A DNA stretch of 45,594 nucleotides, from the NCBI GenBank assembly GCA_021740175.1, contig JAIPAH010000007.1:1-45594 (forward strand), read 5' to 3'. Of the stretch, positions 17,268-27,048 are shown piece after piece. A program made the translations under genes and the position numbers. This DNA is from Bacteroidales bacterium. GTDB lineage: Bacteria > Bacteroidota > Bacteroidia > Bacteroidales > JAIPAH01. The notes under the pieces were generated by a model, which saw only the letters and a program-made list of their open reading frames with translations, was not told the DNA's origin and made no database searches. Position 1 is the stretch's first letter, and each line of letters begins with the position of its first letter.

Positions 17268-18455
17268 ATGAAATTTTACCATTTGATTTTTTTGTTTATT
17301 CCCATTATCATTTTGTCTTCATGTCGTAAAGAAGAAAATAATAACGAGGATGTTCAACCGGATTACCTGATGAGCGTCCAAAAGTATGGCGGAGATAGCC
17401 TTGATTACGCTAAGAGCATTGTCAAAACAGCTGATAGCAATTATTTGATTCTTGGTGAAACAAAAAGTTATGGAAATGTACATCCCGATGTTTATCTTGT
17501 GAAAATTAATGGGGATGGCAAAATAATATGGCAGCACTCTTTTGGAGGAGGGGAAACAGAAGAAGCTGAGGATATAATAGCTCATCCCGATGGAAATTAC
17601 TATATTTTCGGTTCCACCAAAAGCAAAGGAGCCGGTGGGTTTGACATTATGGTTATGAAGATTACCTCCTCAGGTAAGGAGGTTTTTATGAAAGCTTTTG
17701 GGAAATCCTTTTATGATAAGTCCTTTTTTGGATCAATTACCCAAGACCAACATCTTTTGGTAGGTGGTTATGAAATTGATGAAAACACCGAAAAAATGAA
17801 TTTTAATGTCCGGAAAATTACTACCGACGGGCAGGAGTTATGGTCCCATGTTTATGAAAGTGATAGTATAGATAGGGCCAAAGGAGCGGTAGATACGGGT
17901 GATGGATGGCTAGTTACCGGTAATAGGCTTTTGAACGAAAATAATCATGATATTATATTGCAAAAACTGGATTATGAAGGTAATATGCTTTGGGAGAAGC
18001 AGTATGGCGGTCCGGGAGCGGATGAAACAACGGATTTTATCGAAACAGATAGGGGCGATTACCTGATCTGTGGTTATTCAGGGTCTTTTTATGAGAATGG
18101 GAATAATGATCTCTACCTCCTGGAAGTAAACCACAACGGAGACTCTCTCACTTCCAGTCATTTTGGTAACAGTGATGTAGCGGATTACGAAGAAGGGTAT
18201 GCTATAATAAAAGCTTCGGAAGGCGGATACTATATCTCCGGGCGCAGCAGAGAGACTATTCTTGTTGCCAAAGCCGATAGAAATTTAAAAATTACCGGAA
18301 GCATTACCTACAATGAGAATTTTCAGAGCTATACAGCGATAGGATATGATTTAATTGAAACCACCGAACAAACCCTTCGAGTTGTCGGGGGACAACCCTT
18401 CGCCGAAGATGGGGATATGATCTCCCTTGAGATAGCCCCGAATCAAATAAAATAG
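17268..18455 (+). CDS. Lipoprotein with propeller-like repeats
   Basis: From the ATG at 17268 the product has 395 residues and starts with a clean lipoprotein signal (MKFYHLIFLFIPIIILSSC, lipobox LSSC); an ATG at 17232 would put 12 polar residues in front. The body has repeats of about 50 residues, each with a pattern such as DVYLVKINGDGKIIWQHSFGG then DGNYYIFGSTKS, matching the beta-propeller-like repeats of many Bacteroidota surface lipoproteins. No catalytic motif is visible and the function is unknown; a binding or scaffold role at the cell surface is a guess. It lies between hutI-ftcD and the HTCS gene and probably has its own promoter. Confidence 0.8.
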   Translation: MKFYHLIFLFIPIIILSSCRKEENNNEDVQPDYLMSVQKYGGDSLDYAKSIVKTADSNYLILGETKSYGNVHPDVYLVKINGDGKIIWQHSFGGGETEEAEDIIAHPDGNYYIFGSTKSKGAGGFDIMVMKITSSGKEVFMKAFGKSFYDKSFFGSITQDQHLLVGGYEIDENTEKMNFNVRKITTDGQELWSHVYESDSIDRAKGAVDTGDGWLVTGNRLLNENNHDIILQKLDYEGNMLWEKQYGGPGADETTDFIETDRGDYLICGYSGSFYENGNNDLYLLEVNHNGDSLTSSHFGNSDVADYEEGYAIIKASEGGYYISGRSRETILVAKADRNLKITGSITYNENFQSYTAIGYDLIETTEQTLRVVGGQPFAEDGDMISLEIAPNQIK

Positions 18456-18578
18456 GCTGCTGGTCTGTAAGGGGATTTGGGCTATCATAAAATTGATATA
18501 ACTTCTTTAATGAGAAAGGATTTTGTGGTATATATTTTTTTATTTTGGTCTCCTGAAGTAGGGAGATAATATTTTAAG

Positions 18579-21395
18579 ATGATACAACGGGAGATTACAA
18601 CAGTAGTTATTTTTGTATTATTACTAACAGCACTCAAAGCTCAAGGTAATGAAAAATATACCATAGGCTTTTCGCAATGCACGATGATAGATATTTGGCG
18701 TGAGGAGATGGTCAGGGAGATGCGTACTGAAATCGGAATACGCCCTGATTTGGATTTGATAATGAAAGATGCTCATGACGATAGTAAAAAACAAATACAA
18801 GATATTCATGAGCTGGTTGAGGCGGATATCGATTTGCTTATCGTATCGCCTAATGAATCGGAGCCGCTAACCCCTGTTGTGAGCAAGGTTTATAAATCCG
18901 GAATTCCGGTAATACTTATCGACCGGAAAATTAATAGCGAAGATTATACCGCTTTTATCGGAGCAGATAACTTTCAGGTGGGAAGCGAGGCGGGTTCCTA
19001 CATAGCCAAATTACTTGAAGGTGAGGGGAGAATACTTGAAATTTGGGGGCTTTATGGCTCATCTCCTGCTAAAGAGAGGCATAAAGGACTATTATCCGTT
19101 TTAGCTAATCATCCTGAAATTGAAATTGCTCACTCTGAAACCGGCAAATGGCTTTGGAGCAGGGGAAAAAAGGTTATGAAAGAGCAATTGGATTCAGGGC
19201 ATCAATTTGACTTGGTATTCGCGCATAATGATTTTATGGCTCATGGTGCTTATTTGGCAGCAAAAGAAAAAGGAGTTGAAAATGATTACTATTTTGTTGG
19301 TGTGGATGGGTTGTCAGGCCCTGAAGGTGGGGTTCAGCATGTTCTGGAAGGCAGGTTAGATGCCACTGTGTTATACCCAACTGGGGGTTATAAAGCCATC
19401 CAGGTGGCTTCGAAAATTCTGAATAATAAAGAGTATAAGAGAGAGAATATATTGAATACGGTGCTTATAGATTCTACGAATGCTCGTATAATTAAAACAC
19501 AAACCGAAACGGTTCAATCTTTACAGACAAAAATTCAAAAACACCGGGATATTTTCGACCAACAAATGGAAAGATTTAAAAGCCAACGTTTTCTGTTGAC
19601 TATATCAGTATTCTTTCTTGTTCTGGTAATATCACTCACCATATTATTGTTTCGTTCCTATCGTACAAAAATGAAAGTTAACAAAAAACTACAGAAGCAA
19701 AAAGATGAAATTGAAAAACGAAATAATGAGATTACTAATCAGCAGCAAGAACTTATAAAGGTGAATAAAGAACTTGAGAATGCCACTCAAATGAAACTCA
19801 GGTTTTTTACAAATATCTCGCATGAACTGCGCACTCCCCTTACTTTGATTCTTGGACCTCTTGAAAAAGTCATAAAAGAAGACAAATACTCAAGGGATGA
19901 CTTGAAGATGTTTAAAATGATGCATCGTAATGCAACCCGTATGATTCGGTTGATTAATGAATTGATGGATTTTAGAAAACTCGAAAGCAATCGATTAAAA
20001 CTTCATGCTGCAAAGCATGATTTGGTTAGCTTTATGAGTCAGATTAAAAATAGTTTCGAGGAATTAGCTATCCAAAAGAATATTGAATTTAATCTGGAAA
20101 ACGAAGTTGAGCGGCTAGAGCTATATTTTGACAAGCATCAGATGGACAAGGTAATGTTTAACCTGCTATCGAATGCTTTCAAGCATACCCCGGAACATGG
20201 AAGAATAACAATAACATTAAGTGAAGGGGAGTTAGACTTTGATAAAACGCGCAAAGAGGGAGTGCAGGTAAAAGTTACAGATAATGGCAAAGGAATGTCG
20301 AAAGAACATGTGAATTATGTCTTTAAACGGTTCTACAATATCGATCAGCAGAAGACGGAAGCACATTTTCCCGGAACAGGAATCGGACTTTCGCTTACCA
20401 AAGGGTTAGTAGCTCTTCACAAGGGGATAATTAAAGTAGACAGCCGAAAAGGAGAGGGGACAAGTGTTATTATGAATTTCCCGAAAGGAAAGGAGCATTT
20501 GAACGAAGAAGAGCTGGTTCAGGAAGAGATCGAGGAGAAAGAACCGAAACATTTCATTCCGGAAGAAGCACTTTATACTCCTGAAATAATGGTGAATGAA
20601 TCAGCAGGGCAGAAGCAGGAGCAGTATTTTGAAACATTCATGGTATTGGTTGTAGAAGATAACAAAGACGTAAGAGAGTATATAGGTGATAGCCTTGGGG
20701 AGGCTTACACTATTATCGAAGCCGCCAATGGAAGAGAGGGGTTGGAAAAACTACGCGATGAAGGCCCTGATTTGGTAATTGCCGATATTATGATGCCTGA
20801 AATGGATGGCTTGGAAATGACGAAAGCGTTAAAATCTGACATACGGACATGTCATGTTCCGGTTATTCTTTTGACGGCTCTCTCTTCCCTGGAGAATAAA
20901 CTTGAGGGTATTGAGTACGGCGCCGATTCGTACATCCCAAAGCCTTTTAATAGCAAACATCTGGAGGTGCGTGCCAGGAAACTTATTGAAAACCGGCAGA
21001 CTATTCGCCGGCATTATCAAGACGATGTGAATTTTGACCCGGATGATTCCAATGATTTAAATCAATTAGATAAGCGTTTTTTGAATAATGCCATTAATTT
21101 AGTTGAGAAGAATATTAATAACGAGGCTTTGAGTGTAGAAATTCTTAGCCAGAAGCTTGGCCTGTCACGCGTTCATCTATACCGCAAGGTGAAACACCTC
21201 ACCGGAATGACTGTATCAGAATTTATACGTTCGACTAAATTAAAAAAAGCCGCACAAATGATTCGTACAAGCGGGTTAACCTTCTCTGAAATAGCCTATG
21301 AAACGGGATTTTCGTCGCCCTCATACTTTACTAAATGCTTTAAAGATCATTTTAACATTTCTCCGAAAGAATATTCGGCCTCATCCAAAAAATAA
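18579..21395 (+). CDS. Hybrid two-component sensor/regulator with sugar-binding sensor domain (fructan locus regulator)
   Basis: 938 residues joining a whole phosphorelay. Signal peptide 1-21; a periplasmic LacI/ribose-binding-like domain (about 25-310: DLLIVSPNESEPLTP, IPVILIDRK); one membrane helix about 343-364; coiled linker; histidine kinase with His415 in NISHELRTPLTLI and an ATPase domain with DNGKGMS; receiver domain with Asp736 in IADIMMPEMDG; C-terminal AraC-type DNA-binding domain (SRVHLYRKVKHLTGM ... SPKEYSAS). The same layout is known for BT1754 of Bacteroides thetaiotaomicron, which binds fructose and controls the fructan locus. The convergent operon here encodes fructan enzymes, so fructose sensing is a strong inference. 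Confidence 0.94.
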   Translation: MIQREITTVVIFVLLLTALKAQGNEKYTIGFSQCTMIDIWREEMVREMRTEIGIRPDLDLIMKDAHDDSKKQIQDIHELVEADIDLLIVSPNESEPLTPVVSKVYKSGIPVILIDRKINSEDYTAFIGADNFQVGSEAGSYIAKLLEGEGRILEIWGLYGSSPAKERHKGLLSVLANHPEIEIAHSETGKWLWSRGKKVMKEQLDSGHQFDLVFAHNDFMAHGAYLAAKEKGVENDYYFVGVDGLSGPEGGVQHVLEGRLDATVLYPTGGYKAIQVASKILNNKEYKRENILNTVLIDSTNARIIKTQTETVQSLQTKIQKHRDIFDQQMERFKSQRFLLTISVFFLVLVISLTILLFRSYRTKMKVNKKLQKQKDEIEKRNNEITNQQQELIKVNKELENATQMKLRFFTNISHELRTPLTLILGPLEKVIKEDKYSRDDLKMFKMMHRNATRMIRLINELMDFRKLESNRLKLHAAKHDLVSFMSQIKNSFEELAIQKNIEFNLENEVERLELYFDKHQMDKVMFNLLSNAFKHTPEHGRITITLSEGELDFDKTRKEGVQVKVTDNGKGMSKEHVNYVFKRFYNIDQQKTEAHFPGTGIGLSLTKGLVALHKGIIKVDSRKGEGTSVIMNFPKGKEHLNEEELVQEEIEEKEPKHFIPEEALYTPEIMVNESAGQKQEQYFETFMVLVVEDNKDVREYIGDSLGEAYTIIEAANGREGLEKLRDEGPDLVIADIMMPEMDGLEMTKALKSDIRTCHVPVILLTALSSLENKLEGIEYGADSYIPKPFNSKHLEVRARKLIENRQTIRRHYQDDVNFDPDDSNDLNQLDKRFLNNAINLVEKNINNEALSVEILSQKLGLSRVHLYRKVKHLTGMTVSEFIRSTKLKKAAQMIRTSGLTFSEIAYETGFSSPSYFTKCFKDHFNISPKEYSASSKK

Positions 21396-21420
21396 GCGGG
21401 ACTATTTTCAATAGCCCCGC
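21396..21420. terminator. Bidirectional terminator between HTCS and fructan operon
   Basis: GCGGGACTATT-TTC-AATAGCCCCGC: an 11-bp stem with one mismatch, starting at the base after the HTCS stop. On the minus strand it is followed by TTATTTTTTGG, so it ends the fructan operon transcript. Confidence 0.75.
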
Positions 21421-21458
21421 CGAAAACTAACTTATGAGAAATACGCAGAACCGGTGTG

Positions 21459-23066
21459 TTATTTCCAGATTGAACTTAATTGATGTACTTTGGCAGATTC
21501 CAGGTATACGCTTCCATTCTCGGCAAAAAGATCAAATGAATCATATACCTGGTTTGGAAAAACTATACTTGTCATTACCCGTTCTCCGTCGTTAACGAAC
21601 AACTCAACCGAAGCTTTGTCGACATAGATCCGCATTGACAATTTATTATCCACTTTTAAGGGAGCGCGCTGAACGGTTGGAAAAGTTTCCGCAAACTTTG
21701 TTTTTCCTGATTTCCTGCGATCTATGTAAAGTTGCTCCGTTGCTTCATTATAACCCACAAGTAATTCTTCATTGCTTCCATTACTCAACCTCATGCCAAA
21801 TTTTGAAGCAGATCCGAATTGGGATTTTTTGTTAAGTGTAAATTCGAGTTTAATTTCCGCAGGAATTGAATGAGCTTTAGTAAGTTTTTCCGATCCTGAG
21901 ATTAATTTTTTCTTAATGACTGTCTTTTCTGTTCTTAAGGTTTGGAGCTCTTTTACAGGGCTAAAACGGAGCTGATAATCGCCATTTTCATTTTTTAGTT
22001 TTACTGTTCTGGGAAGCGTCATAGAATTACGCCAGTGATAAGTCGGTACATTTTCTGCATATTCCCAGTTGCTCATCCATCCGAGATATATACGTCTACC
22101 ATCTTCTTCCGGGATATCAGACCATGTAACTCCTGCATAATTATCCTTACCATAATCTGCCCATTTTGTGGTTTTTGTATCAGGGGTGAAGGAGTGCCCA
22201 TCAAAGTCTCCAATAAAATATTGTGTTGCTGATCCTCCATTTGGGCCACCGGGATTGACATTTACCAACATCACCCATTTTTCCTTAGCGGAATCACCTT
22301 CTGCCTGAAGCGGAAACAAATCCGGACATTCCCATACGCCTCCATGAGCTCCGGCATTTTTCCCGAAAGAACTTTCATATTCCCAGGATTTTAAATCTGG
22401 TGATGAGTAAAGACGGACTCGGTCTTGCGCAGCCAGTATCATAATCCACTTTTCTGTCTTTTCGTGCCAAATCACCTTGGGATCACGGAAATGTTTTATC
22501 CCGGGATTATCGACTACCGGGTTGTTTTTATATTTCGTTCAGGTACGTCCTTTGTCCAGGCTGTATGCAATTGCCTGGGTTTCATGTTTAATGTCCCCCG
22601 CATTATCCGCTTCCATATCATGATAAGTGAAAATGGCAATCATAGGCGGGTTCTCTTTAGTACCAAAACCTGAGGTGTTGTTCCAGTCAATTACCGCGCT
22701 GCCGGAGAAAATCATTCCCAGGCTATCAGGATAAAGGGCGATAGGTAAATTCTTCCAATGAACTAAATCCTCACTCACAGCATGGCCCCAGTGCATGGGG
22801 CCCCAAACATTGGTGTCGGGGTTATGCTGATAAAATAAGTGGTATTCCCCATCGTAGTATACCATTCCATTTGGATCGTTCATCCACATAGAATCGGGCG
22901 AAAAATGTATCTGATTACGGTGAGTCTCTTGGAATTCAGCTTTATCAGAATCGGTTTCATCGGTTTGACCCGATTGACAAGAAGTGAGTGAGCCAGCAAT
23001 AATCCCTCCCGCTACTATAGCGAAAAAAAGGGAATACCATTTTGTTGGAATAAATGTTACTTTCAT
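21459..23066 (-). pseudogene. GH32 fructanase (levanase/inulinase type) interrupted by one in-frame TGA
   Basis: The 535-codon frame is intact except for TGA at 22539-22541 (codon 176), in ...LDKGRT-stop-TKYKNNP, where relatives have Trp (TGG). One G-to-A change explains it. Both halves carry the GH32 motifs: lipobox TSC (Cys30), WMNDPNG with nucleophile Asp64, FRDPKV with Asp195, WECPDL with acid/base Glu246, and a C-terminal beta-sandwich. Lipidation suggests a surface or periplasmic exo- or endo-acting fructosidase. Last gene of the susC operon, 58 bp after fructokinase. It may be a recent pseudogene, a strain polymorphism or a sequence error; TGA is a normal stop elsewhere in the window (ftcD, photolyase). 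Confidence 0.88.
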
Positions 23067-23124
23067 TTTTTTAAGATTTAAATGTTGTATTCATTAATTT
23101 CTAATAATAGCATTATTGATTTCT

Positions 23125-24021
23125 TTATTTATTGGCTATAATGCTTTCTATATCAGTTGTGTCATAATCAGGTGTGGCCCCTTTTTGTGATGCCACAAAT
23201 GCTCCCGCTGCGCATGCAAAATCGAGTGCCTGCTTAATCGGAGCGTTCTTAATTAGTTCAGCAATAAATCCGGCAATGAAGGCATCGCCGGCACCCACGT
23301 TATCAATGGTTTTTACTTTGTAACCCGGATGTTGATAAAAAGTTGCTCCATCGTAAACTACTGCACCTTTAGCGCCATGAGTGACCACTAGAATATCGGT
23401 ATTGTATTGCAGGGATACCCATTTCATCAATTCTTTCTCATCATGGGAATTCACATTATGCCATCCGGTTATCTTATATAATTCTTCTTCATTGAGTTTT
23501 ACAATGTCAGCCTTTTCAATAAGCTTTTCAGCTGTGGATTGATTATCGTATGGAGGACGAAGGTTTACATCAATGACTTTTACAAAATCGTACTTGAGCA
23601 ACTCATAGATAGTTTGCCGGGATATTTCGTCCCGTGAGGCCAATGACCCATAAATAAATATCCCTGCGTTCCGAGCTTTCTCTATCAATCTATTGCTTTG
23701 CTCCAATCGGTCCCAGGCCACGGGCTCCTTAATGTTGTAGGTTGCATTGTTATTTTCATCCAGGGTTACTTCGACCTCACTGGTAGGCAGTTGAGGATCC
23801 ACTTGCACAAACTCCGTATTTAATCCATTGCGCTTGAGGAAGTTGGTAAGTTTTGCCCCCATATTATCACTGCCTATCCGACTAGCCAGCGTTACCTTCT
23901 GGCCCTGCCGCTGCAAATGTAATGCAACGTTCATCGGGGCTCCTCCGGGTTTTGCATTACCGGGAAATTTGTCCCACAAAACTTCCCCGATACATAATAT
24001 TTCTTTGCTTTTTAACTCCAT
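23125..24021 (-). CDS. PfkB-family fructokinase
   Basis: 298 residues with PfkB-family sugar-kinase features: GEVLWDKFPGNAKPGGAPMNVA at the N-terminus (substrate-binding GG), VIDVNLRPPY, and the ATP-binding and catalytic signature NVGAGDAFIAGF with the base Asp. It should phosphorylate fructose to fructose 6-phosphate in the cytoplasm (EC 2.7.1.4). Its ATG overlaps the stop of the MFS transporter gene by one base (TAATG), so the two are translationally coupled, and the operon context gives the sugar: the transporter brings in free fructose released by GH32 enzymes. Confidence 0.92.
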   Translation of the reverse strand: MELKSKEILCIGEVLWDKFPGNAKPGGAPMNVALHLQRQGQKVTLASRIGSDNMGAKLTNFLKRNGLNTEFVQVDPQLPTSEVEVTLDENNNATYNIKEPVAWDRLEQSNRLIEKARNAGIFIYGSLASRDEISRQTIYELLKYDFVKVIDVNLRPPYDNQSTAEKLIEKADIVKLNEEELYKITGWHNVNSHDEKELMKWVSLQYNTDILVVTHGAKGAVVYDGATFYQHPGYKVKTIDNVGAGDAFIAGFIAELIKNAPIKQALDFACAAGAFVASQKGATPDYDTTDIESIIANK

Positions 24022-25397
24022 TAACTTTCACTTTCTGGTTCTGGTTTGTTTTCTGATAATTGCTTGGCACCCATTTCTTCCTGGATTTCCTCAAGCGTCT
24101 TGCCTTTAGTTTCGGGGAAGAATTTCCATACAAGAATTAGTTGCATAAGCATCGCTACAGAAAAGATGCTAAAAGCAATACCTCCCCCGTTGATGAATCT
24201 TTCGGCAATTATTGGGAATGTCCACGATATCAATACATTCATTATCCAGTGGGTAAGACTGCCGAGTGCTTGTCCTTTTGCCCTGACTTTATTGGGAAAT
24301 ATTTCGGAAATAAATACCCAGATAACGGCTCCTGAGGAAAAAGCAAAGAAGGCAATGAAACCAATGATGTATATCACCATCATGATATCACCGTCAACAT
24401 TTGCAAAGAATGCCCTGGCTGCCAGACCTAACATAATGGTCATGCCCAATGAGCCAATAAGCAATAGTTTTTTCCGCCCGATCCGGTCGATTATAGCTAG
24501 TGCTATCAGTGTAAAAATCAAATTGGTAGCTCCTACATACACGGCATGAGAAAGGGCTGATTCCCTGAGAAAACCGGCCATTTCAAAAATCCTGGGGGCG
24601 TAGTACATAATGGCATTAATGCCGGACATTTGATTAAAAAAGGCCACCAGAAACGCCAGTAAAATCGGTATTTTGTATTGTTTTGAGAACAGCCTCACCT
24701 TCTCTACCTTGTTTTCGCGATGAATAGAGTGGATGATGGCCTGCTGTTGTTCTTCTGGGTTGTTTACGCCTAATCTTTTCAGCAAATCAAGGCCTTGCTG
24801 GTCATTGCCTTTTAATATTAACCAACGTGGTGTTGCAGGAATCAGGAACAATAAGCCGAAGAATAAAGCGGCAGGAATACCCATCACTCCTAGCATCCAT
24901 CGCCATTCAGCTACATCAACAATATTTGCGATAAGATAATTGGAGAAAAAGGCCAGTAGAATGCCAATCACCACATTCATCTGGAAAAAGCCAACCAACT
25001 TCCCTCTGATATTAGCCGGAGCAATCTCAGCAATATAGGTGGGACCAAGAACTGATGCACCACCTACACCCAAGCCGCCCAGGAAGCGGTAAATTATAAA
25101 CGCATACCAGTTATGAGCAAAGGCCGTGCCCAGGGCAGATGCGCCGAACAAGATCGCCAGTACGATCATGACCTTTTTACGTCCGAATCTGTCCGCCGGT
25201 TTACCTGCAAACATGGCGCCAAAGACCGTACCTATCAGGGCAATAGCAACAGTAAAACCGTGCATCACATCATTTAACTCAAAGTATTTTTGTATGGCTT
25301 TTTCTGCTCCGGATATTACAGCAGTATCAAACCCGAATAGCAACCCTCCCAGAGCTGCTATAAATGTATATCCTAATATTTTGTTATTTTTTTTCAT
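24021..25397 (-). CDS. MFS sugar porter (probably fructose importer)
   Basis: 458 residues with twelve predicted membrane helices and the sugar-porter signatures FGFDTAVISGAE, the PADRFGRKK loop after helix 2, RFLGGLGVGGASVLGPTYIAEIAP, IPATPRWL, and the C-terminal FFPETKGKTLEEI. It is a proton-coupled monosaccharide importer of the inner membrane. Location directly before fructokinase in a GH32/SusCD operon indicates fructose as substrate, as for the transporter in the B. thetaiotaomicron fructan locus. Fructose itself cannot be read from the sequence. Confidence 0.93.
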   Translation of the reverse strand: MKKNNKILGYTFIAALGGLLFGFDTAVISGAEKAIQKYFELNDVMHGFTVAIALIGTVFGAMFAGKPADRFGRKKVMIVLAILFGASALGTAFAHNWYAFIIYRFLGGLGVGGASVLGPTYIAEIAPANIRGKLVGFFQMNVVIGILLAFFSNYLIANIVDVAEWRWMLGVMGIPAALFFGLLFLIPATPRWLILKGNDQQGLDLLKRLGVNNPEEQQQAIIHSIHRENKVEKVRLFSKQYKIPILLAFLVAFFNQMSGINAIMYYAPRIFEMAGFLRESALSHAVYVGATNLIFTLIALAIIDRIGRKKLLLIGSLGMTIMLGLAARAFFANVDGDIMMVIYIIGFIAFFAFSSGAVIWVFISEIFPNKVRAKGQALGSLTHWIMNVLISWTFPIIAERFINGGGIAFSIFSVAMLMQLILVWKFFPETKGKTLEEIQEEMGAKQLSENKPEPESES

Positions 25398-25456
25398 TTT
25401 TAGACGGTGTTTAGTTTTTTATTTATGTACTCGTTTGAAGCTTCCTATATAAATAC

Positions 25457-27022
25457 TCAATAAGCATGCTCAGCACTTTTTAACGAGTTTATTTTCGTTC
25501 TTTTTAATGTTATACTTCCTTGATCCGCAAAAAAGCGGAGTTTATCAATTTCTTTAGTTAAATTACATTTTTTGGTTATAGAAACAGCTCCGTCGAGAGC
25601 AAAGAGCTCAATGGAATGTTTGTCTATAATAACCTGTAAGTTCATCTCTTTACCCGTAAAAATATAGCGAGCAAAACTGATATCGTTTCCTAATCTCTGT
25701 TTTCGATCTCCGATGGGACTTTTGCTTATGAAGAAATACCTGTTATCGTTGTGATAACCTATGTTGAAAGCCGTTGACTTATTGTTAAATTGAATTCCGA
25801 ATATTTCTGCAAAACCCAGGTATTTCCGGTTATTCATATCAAAGGTCAACTCGATTTTCAGTGGGATATCATTTTCTTTAGAAAATAGGGTTTCCCCTTC
25901 TATCTTGCTTGGGTCCGGAGTTTTTTGATTGATGCTAAGTGTATCGTGTAAATCATGCGGGCGGGAGCGCAGGAACAAATGATTATATTGATGAAATAAT
26001 GATAATTCTCTTGGAAAAATAAGCGTATTATCTCCTTGTATGGAATCCGATTCAAGCCTTGACGTATTCGTTATAGTGCCAAAACTGAACATTACTTTTT
26101 TGTCTTCTACAATACCCTTAGCCATAACAGGTGCTGTTTGGTCACTTCCATAATCCATCCATCCTGAATTCTCGTCTTCAGGCTCGAAAACCCCATCCTG
26201 AAAATTGCCAACATAATAGCTGGCTCCTCCGTTCTGGTTAGGGGAGCCTTTTTTGCTAGACAAGAACAGTACCCATTTTTTGCTTTCTGAATTTTCAATC
26301 TTGAGTTGCTTAAGCTCAATATCCAGCCAGGAATGAGTCGTTGTGATACGATCATTCAGACTACCTGTCAGCTCCCAGTTTAGAAGATCATTTGTTTTAT
26401 AAAACCAGATGTTCCATGCTGTAAGAACAGCCAATCTCCAATGACCCTTTTTCGGATGGGCGAATACTTTCAGGTCAACGATTTTTTCGGGCGATTCAGA
26501 CAAGTTTAAAACTTCAGGATAACGCTTCCATTCGGAATTTTCACCGGTTTTAGAGGTGTAAACCCTGATATTGCGTTGATTTTGAGTGCTTTTCTTAAAA
26601 TGATAGGAAACAAGGGCTGACTCCTCCATTTCAGCAAATGATTGAGTATTGAAAACATGAGCTCCTTTTTTATCCAGGTTCAGGTCACTAGTGTCAGACG
26701 TTTTGTCCCAGTTTAACAAATCATCACTTATTGAATGCCCCAGGCGCATCTGCTGATTACGTGTATTGAGATATTTATAAAACAAATGGTAACTACCTTT
26801 TAAGTTGACAAGGTCTAGCGTTTTTTCCAATTTGTAGGGTTTTTCCAGGGAAAAATGAAGTTCGGATTCACTGGAATCATTTTTTGTTGAATCACTACAT
26901 CCTCCCAGCAAAAAACTTAAAACAATTAATATTATAATGGGCTTATGTATCAAATGTTTTGTTTTCTTCTTTGAATTTTTAATTGATTTTTTTAAGAAAC
27001 TCCGGAGTAGCTTTAAAACCAC
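25457..27022 (-). CDS. GH32-like lipoprotein with lost catalytic motifs (candidate fructan-binding pseudoenzyme)
   Basis: 521 residues; a basic stretch, then a lipoprotein signal ending LSFLLGGC (Cys42). The body aligns over its length with the GH32 protein of the same operon (LHFS.../GSYHLFYKY, LGHSISDDLLNW, GGASYYVGNFQDGVFEP, C-terminal IDKHSIELFALDG), so the propeller plus beta-sandwich fold is kept. But WMNDPNG is replaced by YKLEKTLD, RDP by VDL (Asp183 kept, Arg and Pro lost) and the acid/base Glu in WECPDL by Leu233 (WLDIEL). Hydrolysis therefore looks unlikely. The gene lies 26 bp after susD, where a surface glycan-binding protein usually sits, so binding fructan at the cell surface is my inference. 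Some residual activity cannot be excluded. Confidence 0.85.
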   Translation of the reverse strand: MVLKLLRSFLKKSIKNSKKKTKHLIHKPIIILIVLSFLLGGCSDSTKNDSSESELHFSLEKPYKLEKTLDLVNLKGSYHLFYKYLNTRNQQMRLGHSISDDLLNWDKTSDTSDLNLDKKGAHVFNTQSFAEMEESALVSYHFKKSTQNQRNIRVYTSKTGENSEWKRYPEVLNLSESPEKIVDLKVFAHPKKGHWRLAVLTAWNIWFYKTNDLLNWELTGSLNDRITTTHSWLDIELKQLKIENSESKKWVLFLSSKKGSPNQNGGASYYVGNFQDGVFEPEDENSGWMDYGSDQTAPVMAKGIVEDKKVMFSFGTITNTSRLESDSIQGDNTLIFPRELSLFHQYNHLFLRSRPHDLHDTLSINQKTPDPSKIEGETLFSKENDIPLKIELTFDMNNRKYLGFAEIFGIQFNNKSTAFNIGYHNDNRYFFISKSPIGDRKQRLGNDISFARYIFTGKEMNLQVIIDKHSIELFALDGAVSITKKCNLTKEIDKLRFFADQGSITLKRTKINSLKSAEHAY

Positions 27023-27048
27023 TCCGGAGTTTACTCATGCACTAAATT

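Noticed and set aside
22539-22541. TGA read as selenocysteine or as Trp by an altered code
   Set aside because: Relatives have Trp, not Cys, at this site, no SECIS-type need is apparent, and TGA ends normal genes in this window (ftcD, photolyase).
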